64,000 bases of DNA from Nostoc sp. NIES-4103 (GCF_002368335.1 NZ_AP018288.1:3891096-3955095); one strand, 5' to 3'; shown: positions 1 to 9,297, numbered from the stretch's first letter. Notes: a model not told the origin generated them from the letters alone. Made by a program: numbers and translations.

Positions 1-151
1 GTGAAAAATTCCCCCCCCAGCCTCCCCAGCTCCCCCAGCCCTCCTTTTTGGTGAGGATTAGCTCAAAATAATTATGCTATTTGGATGTATTTTGGCTTAC
101 CTTGCTAATGTTAATTAAAGTGAAAGAAGTCTTTGAGTATCAGGAGCAGCC

Positions 152-829
152 ATGTACGTGCTAATTGGTGGAGCAGGCTTAGTGGGGCTTTCATTGGCTC
201 AAAAATTGGTAGAACTGGGGCATACTGTAGCCGTCATAGATGTTGATCCTACGGCTTGCCGCTATGCTCGTGAACAAGTGGGAGCGATGGCTTTTGAAGG
301 CAGCGCAGTTAGTACAGAAGTCTTGTTAGAAGCTGGGATTCGCAAAGCTGATGCCCTAGCAGCCGTTCTCAGAAGTGACGCTTTGAACTTAGCAATGGTA
401 ACTCTTGCTAAACACTATGGTGTTTTGCACATTCTGGCTCGAATGCGCCATTCTGATTTTGCTGAACCCCTGCGCTTGGCTGGAGCCAATCATGTAATTA
501 GCACTGTAGATTTAGCAGTTTCAACAATGGTAAATGCTATTGAGTATCCCCAAGTAGAATCAATGATGCACTTTGAGCAAGGACAGATTGAGGTATTGAA
601 ACTTTCCATTGCCAACAATTGTTATGTTGTTGGTCGTAGCCTGGCGGAAATTGCCCAAGATTCTCGCTTTCCAACTGGCTCTCTTATTATTGGTTATCAA
701 GCCCATCCCCATGAAGATTTAACAATTCCTAATGGTAGTACAGTGTTAGAATCAGGTTCAACTGTATTAATTGCGACAAAACCAGGGTCTCTACATCAAG
801 TTATTGATTTTATCGAAGGCTGTAACTAG
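152..829 (+). CDS. TrkA-type NAD-binding/RCK potassium-uptake regulatory protein
   Basis: Predicted cytoplasmic regulatory subunit of a Trk/Ktr-type potassium channel. The N-terminus is a Rossmann TrkA-N domain with the glycine signature IGGAGLVGLSLA (residues 5-16) and an acidic residue after beta-2 (VIDVD), typical of NAD(H) binding. A TrkA-C domain covers about residues 140-222. At 225 aa it has a single N+C unit, like KtrA, not the doubled E. coli TrkA. The ATG follows an AGGAG-like site (caggagcagcc). No membrane partner is visible here. The next gene starts 5 bp downstream on the same strand and may be co-transcribed. Confidence 0.9.
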   Translation: MYVLIGGAGLVGLSLAQKLVELGHTVAVIDVDPTACRYAREQVGAMAFEGSAVSTEVLLEAGIRKADALAAVLRSDALNLAMVTLAKHYGVLHILARMRHSDFAEPLRLAGANHVISTVDLAVSTMVNAIEYPQVESMMHFEQGQIEVLKLSIANNCYVVGRSLAEIAQDSRFPTGSLIIGYQAHPHEDLTIPNGSTVLESGSTVLIATKPGSLHQVIDFIEGCN

Positions 830-834
830 TTTTG

Positions 835-1143
835 ATGAAGTTATACTTACGTTTTTATTTAGCAACTGCTTTGATTTTGTTGACATCTTGTCAATCATTA
901 AAGAGTTCACCACAGCCTAAGAACAATAATCCACAAAAAATATTACCGCCAAAGACGGTAACTCTCGATAAAAATTTCCAGATAGTCAAAGGACAAACTA
1001 TTTATGTCCCTGTTTACTCCGAAATCTATCATCACAATCGACAAGAAATTTTTTATTTAGCAGCTACGCTGAGTATTCGTAATACCAATTTAAACAATTC
1101 AATCATTATTACTTCTGTGCGCTATTATGACTCAAATGGTTAA
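835..1143 (+). pseudogene. DUF3124 lipoprotein, C-terminally truncated
   Basis: The product starts with a lipoprotein-like signal peptide (hydrophobic ATALILLTSC, Cys as lipidation candidate). It then matches the start of the cyanobacterial DUF3124 family (VKGQTIYVPVYSEIY, LAATLSIRNTN, IIITSVRYYDSNG). From family knowledge the domain normally runs some 60-80 residues further, so this 102-residue product stops in mid-domain. The stop codon overlaps the stop codon of the convergent antiporter gene. A deletion at that junction probably removed the 3' end. The ATG at 835 is preferred over the in-frame TTG at 832. Function is unknown even for full-length members. Confidence 0.7.
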
Positions 1144-2693
1144 TCATCATCTAGTTGCAGCAACTGTTCATCAAGAGATTGTATTCGCTCTCGCACAATT
1201 TCTTCTGAAAGAATTCGTTTACGCATTGCCTCATTGAGCGCTCCTTTTTCAGCCAGTAGTAAACGGCGGCGGATGGCATCGAGTTTACTCAGCGCTCCAC
1301 TATTCCCATCAAACTCACCTGCACGGCGATTATAAAATTCACGTAATGCTTTTTCAGCAGCCGCTATTTGCACTTGGTAAGTTGAACGCATTTCTTCATA
1401 CACAGCTTTTGGCAAAACGCCACTTTTTAAGAGAGTGTCTAATTCATCTTGCGCTGCTTTAGCTGTAATTAATTGAGCTTGCAATTGTTCAACTTGCTGC
1501 TGATTCTGGGAAAATTTAGATAATTTTAAGCGTTTCACCAGCAAGGGCAAGCTTAAACCTTGACCCACCAATGACACTAGTACACTACCGAAAACTAAAG
1601 TAATGAGATAGTCTCGTCCTGGCAATGTATTGGGTAAACTTAACGCCAGAGCCATCGAGAGTGAACCCTTAATATTTCCTAAAAACAGTAGATGTTGCCA
1701 GGATAGCGGAATTGGGCGATCAATCCAGCGAACCACCGCCATCAGCGGATAAATTGAAAGAATCCGCCCTACTTGATAAGCCAAAACTGTTAATAGAATT
1801 GCAGGTAAAGTATTCCACAGTATGACTAGGTTTATTTGTACACCGATTAACAAAAAAATGAATGTATTGACACTAAAACTGGCATACTCCCAGAAACTCA
1901 ATAAGGTGATCCGATTAGAAGCGGAAGTATTACCAGAAAGCCCTAAATTTCCAAAAATTAACCCAGCAACAACCACAGCTACAGCACCAGATACACCTAT
2001 AAATTGTCCAACTTGAAAAGTTCCTAGTGCAACTGCCACAGTTAGTAACAGACTGCTAAGGGGATCATCTAAACGAGAAAATATAGGTATGGTTAAATAA
2101 CCTAAGACTAACCCCACGATGCCGCCTCCTAAAGCAATAAATAGCAGTTGTTGAACTCCCTCTAATAATGTTATTGAACCTGTCGAGTATACCTGTGAAA
2201 TTAGGTTAAACGAAACTAAGGCAGCTGCATCGTTGAAGAGAGTTTCTCCTTCAACAATGGTAGAAAGCCGAGAGGGTACTGGTATTTCTTTAAAGACGGC
2301 AATCATTGAAACCGTATCCGTGTTAGCTAAAATAACTGCTACAAATAAAGCAGGTATCCAAGTTAGCCCCAGGACAAATTTTAATAGAACGGCAATAATA
2401 GCACTGGAAAGCACAGCTCCTGGCCCAGCCAACAGAGCAATGGGTTTAAACGTGCTGCGTAAGCGACTAACATCTGTATTGATGCCAGCTTCAAAGATGA
2501 GAATTGGTAGGAAAAGATTCAAAACTAGAGATGGGTCTAAACCAATGCGACGAGACAACAACTCAGTAATTGGCAGACCAGCCAACACTAAACCCGTGAC
2601 ATAAGGAACTCGTAACCGACGAGATAGTAGGGCTACACCAGTGGCAACGAGCAGTAGAATAATTGAAATATTGACTAATTCGGTAACATTCAC
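1140..2693 (-). CDS. CPA1/NhaP-type sodium:proton antiporter
   Basis: Integral membrane cation/proton antiporter. About a dozen hydrophobic segments span residues 1-390, including the family-typical stretch NTDTVSMIAVFKEI and EGETLFNDAAALVSF. This acidic motif (D/N and E-x-E-x-x-F-N-D) is characteristic of the CPA1 exchanger core. A cytoplasmic tail of about 125 residues (from QNQQQVEQLQAQL) is predicted to be coiled coil and may regulate transport. Expected role: Na+ or K+ efflux and pH/salt homeostasis. The 3' end overlaps the truncated DUF3124 gene tail to tail. Confidence 0.9.
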   Translation of the reverse strand: MNVTELVNISIILLLVATGVALLSRRLRVPYVTGLVLAGLPITELLSRRIGLDPSLVLNLFLPILIFEAGINTDVSRLRSTFKPIALLAGPGAVLSSAIIAVLLKFVLGLTWIPALFVAVILANTDTVSMIAVFKEIPVPSRLSTIVEGETLFNDAAALVSFNLISQVYSTGSITLLEGVQQLLFIALGGGIVGLVLGYLTIPIFSRLDDPLSSLLLTVAVALGTFQVGQFIGVSGAVAVVVAGLIFGNLGLSGNTSASNRITLLSFWEYASFSVNTFIFLLIGVQINLVILWNTLPAILLTVLAYQVGRILSIYPLMAVVRWIDRPIPLSWQHLLFLGNIKGSLSMALALSLPNTLPGRDYLITLVFGSVLVSLVGQGLSLPLLVKRLKLSKFSQNQQQVEQLQAQLITAKAAQDELDTLLKSGVLPKAVYEEMRSTYQVQIAAAEKALREFYNRRAGEFDGNSGALSKLDAIRRRLLLAEKGALNEAMRKRILSEEIVRERIQSLDEQLLQLDDD

Positions 2694-2735
2694 TTAAATA
2701 CTGAAGATACTGAAAATATTAAACGACATTAATAA

Positions 2736-2920
2736 TAGTAACCTCAGTTCGGGTTAAGAAGATTTTGCTGCTATTCAGCACAAGTTATGAAAAATCGAAC
2801 CACTCCAGGCGCAGAGTCCACGGAGAAATGAGAGTTTGAGAGGTGTTTTGCATAAATCCTATAGGAGCTTCAGCCAACGATAGAATCATGGTTTGGGCTG
2901 ATCCCGAACTCAGGTTAATA
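2736..2920. repeat. MITE-like segment with imperfect terminal inverted repeats
   Basis: The left arm at 2736-2758 (TAGTAACCTCAGTTCGGG...) is matched in inverted orientation by the right arm at 2898-2920 (...CCCGAACTCAGGTTAATA). About 18 of 23 positions agree. Some 140 bp of non-coding DNA lies between them. A third related motif sits at 2956-2975. The layout resembles a non-autonomous transposon remnant. No transposase is present and I could not identify a clear target duplication. Confidence 0.4.
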
Positions 2921-2955
2921 GTAATGATAAGCCTCAACAGCGCAAGGAAGTTAAA

Positions 2956-2975
2956 CTAACCTGAGTTCAGGTTAG
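2956..2975. terminator. Perfect inverted repeat downstream of the radical SAM gene
   Basis: CTAACCTGA-GT-TCAGGTTAG is a perfect 9-bp inverted repeat with a 2-nt centre, ending 5 bp after the stop codon of the leftward spore-photoproduct-lyase-like gene. It could act in termination or be another copy of the repeat at 2736-2920. No clear T-run follows, so intrinsic termination is uncertain. Confidence 0.35.
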
Positions 2976-2980
2976 GTAGT

Positions 2981-4063
2981 TCACGTCCAGTAAAGAATTT
3001 CCGCATTGGGAAAACGCTTGGTAATCTCACTCTCAAAAAACTGACGTAATGCTTTCATGGTGTCTTTGTCATAGACATACTTGGTGCCACCAAATTTATT
3101 ACGCTTAATGGTACGGTTGGTTTCATCCATATCTAGTTTTGATTGTGGATACCAAGTTTGCAATACTTCTTTTGACCCAGGTGTGAATCGATGGGAAATC
3201 AATTCAAAATTTAAGTCGCAATCAAAATCCAGCGCTTCACTAATCGAGTCAAACAAGCGACTATATTGCCTTTGCCAATCGTCTATAGGCATAATTGGCG
3301 CGATGACTAAGCCTACTGGATAGCCGCCACCGCCTCTGTTTGTTGGTAATGCTAATCGCCGCAATGCAGCTAACCGTGATCCTACGCTGGCTGTGCCACC
3401 TTCAAATTTACCAGCGATCGCAGCTGCATTCACACTGACTCGACAACGTGTATGTCCATTGTGCGGTAAGTCGAGTAAAGTATCCACCGCGTCAAACTTC
3501 GATACCCAACGTAAATGTCCGTCGCTACGAGTACCAAAGTAACGAATACATTCAGCCAGACTTCCAGTTAAATGTTCAATCCCCAAGGGGTCAGTGTAAC
3601 AGCTAACTTCAAAAGTTGTTGCTTGTCCTGGTCGCTCATAGTTAGCTAAATTTTCTAATATTTGTGGCAAGTTGGCAAAAACGCGAATTACTGGCGGCCC
3701 TGACAAACTACCCGCTAAGTAGCAGTATTGACAGTGTGCGGGACAACCTTCAGCAATGTGAAATTGCCAATCTGCTGATGGGGGAATAGGACTCAGTTTA
3801 AACGAACTAGGGGGAGCAGTGACAACCGCCAGAGTACGCTTAGAAATATTATAAGTTTCGCGATCGCTTTCACCGCGCAATCCTGTCAGGCGGTTACGTG
3901 GCAACTCTTCAATAGGTAAATTTAGAGACTGTACCCGTGCTAAAATCTTTTGTCCCCACGGTTCATTAAGGGCTGCTGGTGTGAACAGTACACGTTCTGG
4001 CATCCAAAATCTAGGTGTTTTTGCCAGAGGTGTATCTGGTGTCAAAACAGTATTTGCAGTCAT
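2981..4063 (-). CDS. Spore photoproduct lyase-like radical SAM protein
   Basis: Radical S-adenosylmethionine enzyme of the spore-photoproduct-lyase (SplB) family. The cluster-binding motif CPAHCQYCY (CxxxCxxC spacing) lies near residue 110. Further family features follow: SCYTDPLGIEHLTGSL, the SVNAAAIAGKFEGGTAS segment, and the C-terminal RNKFGGTKYVYDKDTM. SPL repairs the thymine dimer of Bacillus spores. Cyanobacteria make no such spores, so the substrate here is unknown, perhaps UV-damaged DNA or another target. The ATG at 4063 has an AAGG six to nine bases upstream and is preferred over a GTG eight codons earlier. About 360 aa, normal for the family. Confidence 0.85.
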   Translation of the reverse strand: MTANTVLTPDTPLAKTPRFWMPERVLFTPAALNEPWGQKILARVQSLNLPIEELPRNRLTGLRGESDRETYNISKRTLAVVTAPPSSFKLSPIPPSADWQFHIAEGCPAHCQYCYLAGSLSGPPVIRVFANLPQILENLANYERPGQATTFEVSCYTDPLGIEHLTGSLAECIRYFGTRSDGHLRWVSKFDAVDTLLDLPHNGHTRCRVSVNAAAIAGKFEGGTASVGSRLAALRRLALPTNRGGGGYPVGLVIAPIMPIDDWQRQYSRLFDSISEALDFDCDLNFELISHRFTPGSKEVLQTWYPQSKLDMDETNRTIKRNKFGGTKYVYDKDTMKALRQFFESEITKRFPNAEILYWT

Positions 4064-4295
4064 AAAAAGCCTTGTAGAAAAACCCACTACTCGCGCCTGG
4101 TGGGATATATTACTTAACTTTATTTTAGAATATTACCCAATCAGCTTGTATCTGTAAAGAAAGCGGTTTCTACTCACCTGATGGTAGTAGTTTCAATAAT
4201 TGCGATCGCTTCCTTCCAGCCTTGTTATATATATCCACTTGATTAATTATTAAAACGGAAGAACCCCAAAGAGCCAAAGCTATGCTTTATCAGTC

Positions 4296-4535
4296 GCCCC
4301 TCCCCGTTGACGGGGCTGCGGTGTACACACAAGTTGAATACCCCCCTTAATCCCCCCTTGTAAAGGGGGGAAATTGGAAAATCTAGTTCCCTCCCCTTTA
4401 CAAGGGGGAGCCACTGCGCTATCGCGCTTTGCCGACAGCCGCGCAAGTGGCGTTAGGGTTAGGGTGGGGTAAAAACCAGATTCATCAACTACGTAGAGAC
4501 TTATGTGTACACCGTAGATTGACGGGGAGGGGTAC
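4296..4535. repeat. MITE-like repeat with ~35-bp terminal inverted repeats
   Basis: The gene-free stretch 4064-4685 is dominated by this unit. The left arm (4296-4333, CCCCTCCCCGT...GGTGTACACACAAG) and the right arm (4500-4535, CTTATGTGTACACC...ACGGGGAGGGG) are imperfect inverted copies. Inside lie C-rich and G-rich palindromes (CCCCCTTGTAAAGGGGG type) and a patch, 4407-4452, resembling the repeat found elsewhere in the window. No transposase is encoded. The rest of 4064-4685 shows no convincing gene. Confidence 0.5.
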
Positions 4536-4685
4536 AATGACTGTGGGAATTGTAAATAATTAATCTGACTTAATATTCTTACTCAAGAAGAAGAAAAAGA
4601 AAAGGGATAATGAAGAAAAAGAAACGAAAAAAGTTAAATAAACAAGAGTTAATTCTTCACCTCTACCCTTCCCTCTCCCCTTTTC

Positions 4686-5504
4686 ATGGCACTTATTATT
4701 TTTCTTATTATTGGTTTGATTGTCAGTACTATTTTATTTAGTCCCCTCCTGATTAAACAACGAAGAAAACGTATTCAAAACCGTCCTTTTTCTCCACTAT
4801 GGAAAAGCATTATCGAAAATAATATTTTGATTTACTCTCGTCTTTCTCCTGCTGAGAGAAGACGACTTCAAGGACATATTCAAGTGTTCTTAACAGAAAA
4901 ACAATTCATTGGTTGTAGAGGATTGCAAGTCACAGCAGAAATGAAACTGACTATTGCTGGTATCAGCTGCTTGCTTCTTCTCAATGAACGAGGAGAATAC
5001 TTTCCTAAACTGCGTTCAATACTGATTTATCCCGACACTTATTTTGTGAATGAAATTGTTGCCAATGGGCATTATGTTGTCGAGGAAAGACGCGTAGCCA
5101 GATTAGGAGAATCGTGGACTAAAGACCAAGTGTTATTGTCTTGGGAACAGGTGCAACAAGACACCCAAAACTGGAGTGATGGACATAACGTTGTTTTACA
5201 TGAATTCGCCCACCAGTTAGATCAAGAAGATGGTAAAGCCGAGGGTGTTCCAATTTTGCAGCGAAAGTCAGACTATCTCACCTGGGCTAGAGTCATGAGC
5301 GAAGAATATCACCAACTCTGCAATGATATTCAACAAGGTATTAAAACTGTTATAGATGGCTATGGCGCAACTAATCCCGCAGAATTTTTTGCTGTTGCGA
5401 CTGAAACATTCTTTGAGAAACCGCAGGAATTACTGAAAAAGCATCCGGCGCTTTATGAACTATTGCAACGCTACTATCAACTCGATCCTGTGCAGTGGGT
5501 TTAG
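4686..5504 (+). CDS. MtfA-like zinc metallopeptidase (M90 family)
   Basis: The product has an N-terminal membrane segment (LIIFLIIGLIVSTILFSPLL) followed by a soluble domain. The gluzincin motif HEFAH is at residues 172-176 in NVVLHEFAHQLDQEDG, a hallmark of the MtfA/M90 family. A downstream conserved segment, NPAEFFAVATETFFEKP, would supply the third zinc ligand (Glu). In E. coli MtfA binds the repressor Mlc and has aminopeptidase activity; the cyanobacterial role is not known. The membrane anchor differs from the soluble E. coli protein but is common in this clade. 272 aa, normal size. Confidence 0.88.
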   Translation: MALIIFLIIGLIVSTILFSPLLIKQRRKRIQNRPFSPLWKSIIENNILIYSRLSPAERRRLQGHIQVFLTEKQFIGCRGLQVTAEMKLTIAGISCLLLLNERGEYFPKLRSILIYPDTYFVNEIVANGHYVVEERRVARLGESWTKDQVLLSWEQVQQDTQNWSDGHNVVLHEFAHQLDQEDGKAEGVPILQRKSDYLTWARVMSEEYHQLCNDIQQGIKTVIDGYGATNPAEFFAVATETFFEKPQELLKKHPALYELLQRYYQLDPVQWV

Positions 5505-5770
5505 ATATTAGACAGGATTGAAGGGCGGCTAGTATTTTGGTGTTTGAATTTTTGTCCCCCCGTGAGGGGGGAGGGGTTGGGGATGGGGTGTCTTTATTAT
5601 AGCCTAAATTGCATTTACAACATGTCGTTTTGCGTAAGTTATAAATTTTTACAAATGAAAGCCCAGTCCCCAGTACCCAATCCCCAGTCCCCCAAATCTA
5701 AAGAAATTCACAATTTCAAAATTATGAGTATAATTCATGACTATACTTTTTGAGACTTGAGGAGCGTTTT

Positions 5771-7075
5771 ATGGATAGCTCAATTATTCAGTTGGTTGAC
5801 AATTTACCGACTGATAATATTACTGTTAAGGTTTTACAGGCTCTTGATTATGTAGCGCCTGGTCAATGGAACAACTTAGTGGGGTTTGATAACTTTATAC
5901 GTACAATTACTGGTGAGACAGATGCTAAAGTCATTCAGAAAATTCGCGATCGCGCCGTAGCCATATATAACGACCCTCAAGAAAGCTACCAGACTGTAAT
6001 CAAACTTTACCAAACCGTTGATAAAGCAGACACAGCGATGGGGACAGCTGCTTTAGCTAACAAAGTAGGTGAAAAAATTGGCTTTCTCGGTTTTTTGGTT
6101 AATCTCACTCCCAAAGCAGACATCACTCAAAGTATTGATTTAGTATTGAAAATTGCGATCGAAATCATTGCCTTTTGCAAACTGAATGGCATTCCTCAAC
6201 CGAACCCCCAAGAATTTGCCAATGCTATTGCTAACAACTATCAAGATGCAGCTTTGATGCGGATGGTAGCTTTAGTTTGTCTAGATGGAATTTTGCCTTT
6301 AGGCCCGGACTTTCTGAGCAAAATCCAAGGAATTATTAGTGGCCCTGATACTAGCGTAGTAACTCAAAATCCTGTTTTTTCAGCCGTTAATAACTTTCTA
6401 CCTGGTAATAATTCCTCTGAGAAATTTGGTTTTCTCACTCAAGGTTTTAACTCTGTGCAAGGCTGGATGAATAATTTAGTATCTAGAACAGGTATAACTC
6501 CACAATCTATTTTGAATAGTGTAGGCAGTTTCATCCAGATTGCTGATGATAACTTAGATTTTGTAGCAGCATTCTTGGATCAAACCACCAATTACTACGA
6601 ACATACAGGTATTCAAACTGTGGCTCGTAGCTTAATTTTACGAGCATATGCTTTAGTAAAAGACGAAATGAAACTTGAACAGCAAAAGCCCCGCCAAGAT
6701 GTTTCATCTGCTGTCAATTCAGATACCAGTCGGTATGCGGTTAATAAAACAGTAGAAGTTTGGGATGGTGAGGATGAGGATTGGTATCAAGCAACAATTG
6801 AGAAAATTAAAGATGATCAATTCTACATCCATTACACCGGCTACGGTTCATCTTATGACGAATGGATTGGTGAAGAAGACATTCGTACTTGCAATCATGA
6901 ATCAACCGATGATAATGGATTTGCAGTCAGTCAAAGAGTAAAAGTTTGGGATGAAGACAATGAAGAATGGTACTCTGCAAATATAGAGGAAATTCGAGGT
7001 CAGCAATACTTTGTCCATTACATCGGTTACGATTCATCTTATGACGAATGGGTTAACCTGGATGTAATTCGCTAA
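5771..7075 (+). CDS. Helical protein with two C-terminal Tudor-knot/chromo-barrel-like domains
   Basis: Residues about 1-300 are predicted mostly helical and I do not recognise them. The C-terminus has two tandem copies of a domain of about 55 residues: VNKTVEVWDGEDEDWYQATI...YGSSYDEWI, then VSQRVKVWDEDNEEWYSANI...YDSSYDEWV. The pattern V-x-V-W-D...W-Y-x-A-x-I...F-x-H-Y-x-G-Y-x-S-S-Y-D-E-W matches the Tudor-knot/chromo-barrel fold known from eukaryotic MOF/MRG proteins. The ATG at 5771 follows a GAGGAG site eight bases upstream, so the in-frame TTG at 5750 is rejected. Role unknown; the barrels suggest RNA or protein binding. Confidence 0.75.
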   Translation: MDSSIIQLVDNLPTDNITVKVLQALDYVAPGQWNNLVGFDNFIRTITGETDAKVIQKIRDRAVAIYNDPQESYQTVIKLYQTVDKADTAMGTAALANKVGEKIGFLGFLVNLTPKADITQSIDLVLKIAIEIIAFCKLNGIPQPNPQEFANAIANNYQDAALMRMVALVCLDGILPLGPDFLSKIQGIISGPDTSVVTQNPVFSAVNNFLPGNNSSEKFGFLTQGFNSVQGWMNNLVSRTGITPQSILNSVGSFIQIADDNLDFVAAFLDQTTNYYEHTGIQTVARSLILRAYALVKDEMKLEQQKPRQDVSSAVNSDTSRYAVNKTVEVWDGEDEDWYQATIEKIKDDQFYIHYTGYGSSYDEWIGEEDIRTCNHESTDDNGFAVSQRVKVWDEDNEEWYSANIEEIRGQQYFVHYIGYDSSYDEWVNLDVIR

Positions 7076-7177
7076 CTGCTGAATCAGGGACTGACAAATA
7101 AAAAAACATACAATTTTTCTTGTGGGGTGGACATCTTGTCCGCCCCTTACCAAGGGCGAGCGAGACGACGAACAGCT

Positions 7178-7816
7178 TTAACCAAGCCCATTATTTAAAA
7201 GTATTTGAATTTCTGCCTGAAGGTTAGAGCGAGCAAATTGTTCAGCAACGTCAAACATCAAGGGCGTAAAATAAATACGCTGGCGTTGCAAAAATCGTTC
7301 TAAAACCTGCCTTCTACCTGCAATATATTCTGTTTCTGACACCCAAGCATACTCAGTACGAATTGCTTGGGCGTATTCCTGATATTGGATTGGGTCAGCA
7401 GCCAAAATCGCTAAGTCTGCATCAAGTAGGATTTGGCTATCATGGTCATCGGCAGCGGCTTGATGATATTTAGTGTTAATTATGAGACTACTAATTTTAG
7501 TGATATCACTGTGAAAAATGCCCAAACTACTTAGCAGATGGCAAGCATAGTCAGCGCTTCTTTCTTCGTTATCTTTAGCTTGAGTGTCATAGACAACATC
7601 ATGAAACCAGGCGGCAAGTTGCACAGCCGCGAGGTTTTTGGCATAGGCTTGTAAAGTATCTATTGTATTTAGTACATGATGAATGTGTTTGAGGGTGTGG
7701 TAGTGGCGATCGCAACTCGAATAAGCCTCAACTAAAATAGTAAAGGCTTGTTTTGCTGCTAGTTGGTCAACTCCAAAGCTTTGGATGGTATTTTGCCAGC
7801 GATCAAATAATTGCAC
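7178..7816 (-). CDS. HD-domain phosphohydrolase-like protein
   Basis: Predicted metal-dependent phosphohydrolase of the HD superfamily, in the branch annotated as predicted metal-dependent HD superfamily phosphohydrolase. Visible metal ligands are the early His in RHYHTLKHI, the HD pair in AAWFHDVVYD, and a later Asp in LLDADLAILA. The substrate is unknown. It starts 8 bp after the stop of the upstream monooxygenase on the same strand, so it is probably the last gene of a three-gene operon (SDR, monooxygenase, HD protein). Length 212 aa, usual for this family. Confidence 0.8.
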   Translation of the reverse strand: MQLFDRWQNTIQSFGVDQLAAKQAFTILVEAYSSCDRHYHTLKHIHHVLNTIDTLQAYAKNLAAVQLAAWFHDVVYDTQAKDNEERSADYACHLLSSLGIFHSDITKISSLIINTKYHQAAADDHDSQILLDADLAILAADPIQYQEYAQAIRTEYAWVSETEYIAGRRQVLERFLQRQRIYFTPLMFDVAEQFARSNLQAEIQILLNNGLG

Positions 7817-7824
7817 CGCTATTT

Positions 7825-9297
7825 TTATCTCACTAAAAGCTGAGTTTGCTGAATACTTGGCAAAGGAGGCAGTGGTTGGTTGCTAAAATTAGGATGTTGG
7901 GCATCAATTTGGTGTGCCTTTTTCACAAGCTGATCAAATGCAAGATTAGTAAGTTTTAATTGATTAAAAAATAGCTGTGTATCAACAAGATGAGTTGTTG
8001 GTAACTGGTATCCGATTTCTTTGAAAACTAAACCAAGAGGCACATTAATTTCATCTTGAAGTTTAAGATATCGAGAGAACATTGGCGCGTAAGCTGCAAT
8101 CACTGAACCAACACCACCTCTAATCTGCGACCATCCAATATAGTACAGTCCTTTATAATCATCCAGAAACGAATCTGCATAACATTTGACTACTGAACCT
8201 TCAACGCGCTGAAGTTCTGGAGGTAGGAATGGATAAGCCATATAGTAACCTGTTGCACATACGATCAAATCAAAAGCTTCTCGACTACCATCAACAAATT
8301 CAACTTCCCAGCCATCAAGACGTTTCACAGCAGGCTTAGCAGTGATTCTTCCATGTTTGAGATAATAGGGCACCTCACTGTTAATAGTAGGGTGTTTCTC
8401 GAAAAGCCGATGTTTGGGTTTGGTTAAACCATAATCTTCGTGGCTACCGAAACTCAGACGTATGATTGCATACACTGTTAGCCGTGCTAACCATTGTGGC
8501 GATCGCAATTTCGGTACATCAGTAATGGAAACTCCAGCAAAATGGCGACTGAAAGTCTCACCTATACTTTCCAGACTTCTCAACCGCTGTAACCATTTTG
8601 GCAATTTATTTCCAGGGAAATCTGCAACTGGAATGCCGGCAAATGTCTTGGGGATAAACCAAACTGATTCGCGCATACTCAGAACAGACTTAGCACCAAT
8701 ACGGGCTGCTTCTGCGGCGATATCACAAGCTGAATTTCCAGCACCAATTACCAAAACTCGTTTTCCACGCAGTTGATCTGGATGCTTGTAATCTTTAGAA
8801 TGGATGATTTCACCATGGAATTTTCCCTCAAATTTGGGAAAACGTTTGCACCAGTGATGGCCATTGCACATCACCACCCCTTTATAGATTCGCTGTTCTC
8901 CATCAGCAAAGGAGACTTCCCAAAGATTGTTTTCAACTGGGCGTACATAACTAACTGTACGATTCAGTTGAATATTTTCTCGCAAATCAAAGCGATCGGC
9001 AAAGGCGTTTAAATAATCCCGCATGTTCTGGGCACTGGGAAAGTCGGGATAATCATCTGGCATGGGGAAATGAGTAAACTGGGTAATCTTGCGTGACGAA
9101 ATAATGTGTGCAGTTTCGTAAACGCCATGATACCAATTGCCGCCGATATCATCACTGGCATCAACTTGATCGTATGGGATATCAGCAGCTTTGAGTGCCC
9201 CAGCCATACCCAACCCGACAAAACCAGCCCCGATAACCAGATGTTTATCAGCGGTATCGCCCATGTGAATTTTACTAGATTTACTTTCCTTGACCAC
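7825..9297 (-). CDS. FAD/NADPH-dependent monooxygenase (FMO/Baeyer-Villiger-like)
   Basis: Two Rossmann dinucleotide-binding motifs are present: VIGAGFVGLGMAGA near residue 22 (FAD) and VIGAGNSACDIAAEA in the middle (NADPH). The C-terminal DLIVCATGYYMAYPFLP is the ATGY signature of flavin monooxygenases. The reaction would be O2- and NADPH-dependent oxygenation of a carbonyl or heteroatom; the substrate cannot be read from sequence. The GTG start has AGGAGG eight bases upstream, and both lie within the last codons of the SDR gene, giving a 17-bp overlap and implying translational coupling. A later ATG at 9264 is possible. Confidence 0.85.
   Translation of the reverse strand: MVKESKSSKIHMGDTADKHLVIGAGFVGLGMAGALKAADIPYDQVDASDDIGGNWYHGVYETAHIISSRKITQFTHFPMPDDYPDFPSAQNMRDYLNAFADRFDLRENIQLNRTVSYVRPVENNLWEVSFADGEQRIYKGVVMCNGHHWCKRFPKFEGKFHGEIIHSKDYKHPDQLRGKRVLVIGAGNSACDIAAEAARIGAKSVLSMRESVWFIPKTFAGIPVADFPGNKLPKWLQRLRSLESIGETFSRHFAGVSITDVPKLRSPQWLARLTVYAIIRLSFGSHEDYGLTKPKHRLFEKHPTINSEVPYYLKHGRITAKPAVKRLDGWEVEFVDGSREAFDLIVCATGYYMAYPFLPPELQRVEGSVVKCYADSFLDDYKGLYYIGWSQIRGGVGSVIAAYAPMFSRYLKLQDEINVPLGLVFKEIGYQLPTTHLVDTQLFFNQLKLTNLAFDQLVKKAHQIDAQHPNFSNQPLPPLPSIQQTQLLVR

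Noticed and set aside
4243..4537. Two overlapping leftward frames in the repeat-rich region
   Set aside because: They are translated palindromic repeats (SPLYKGGLRG-type), a common artefact.
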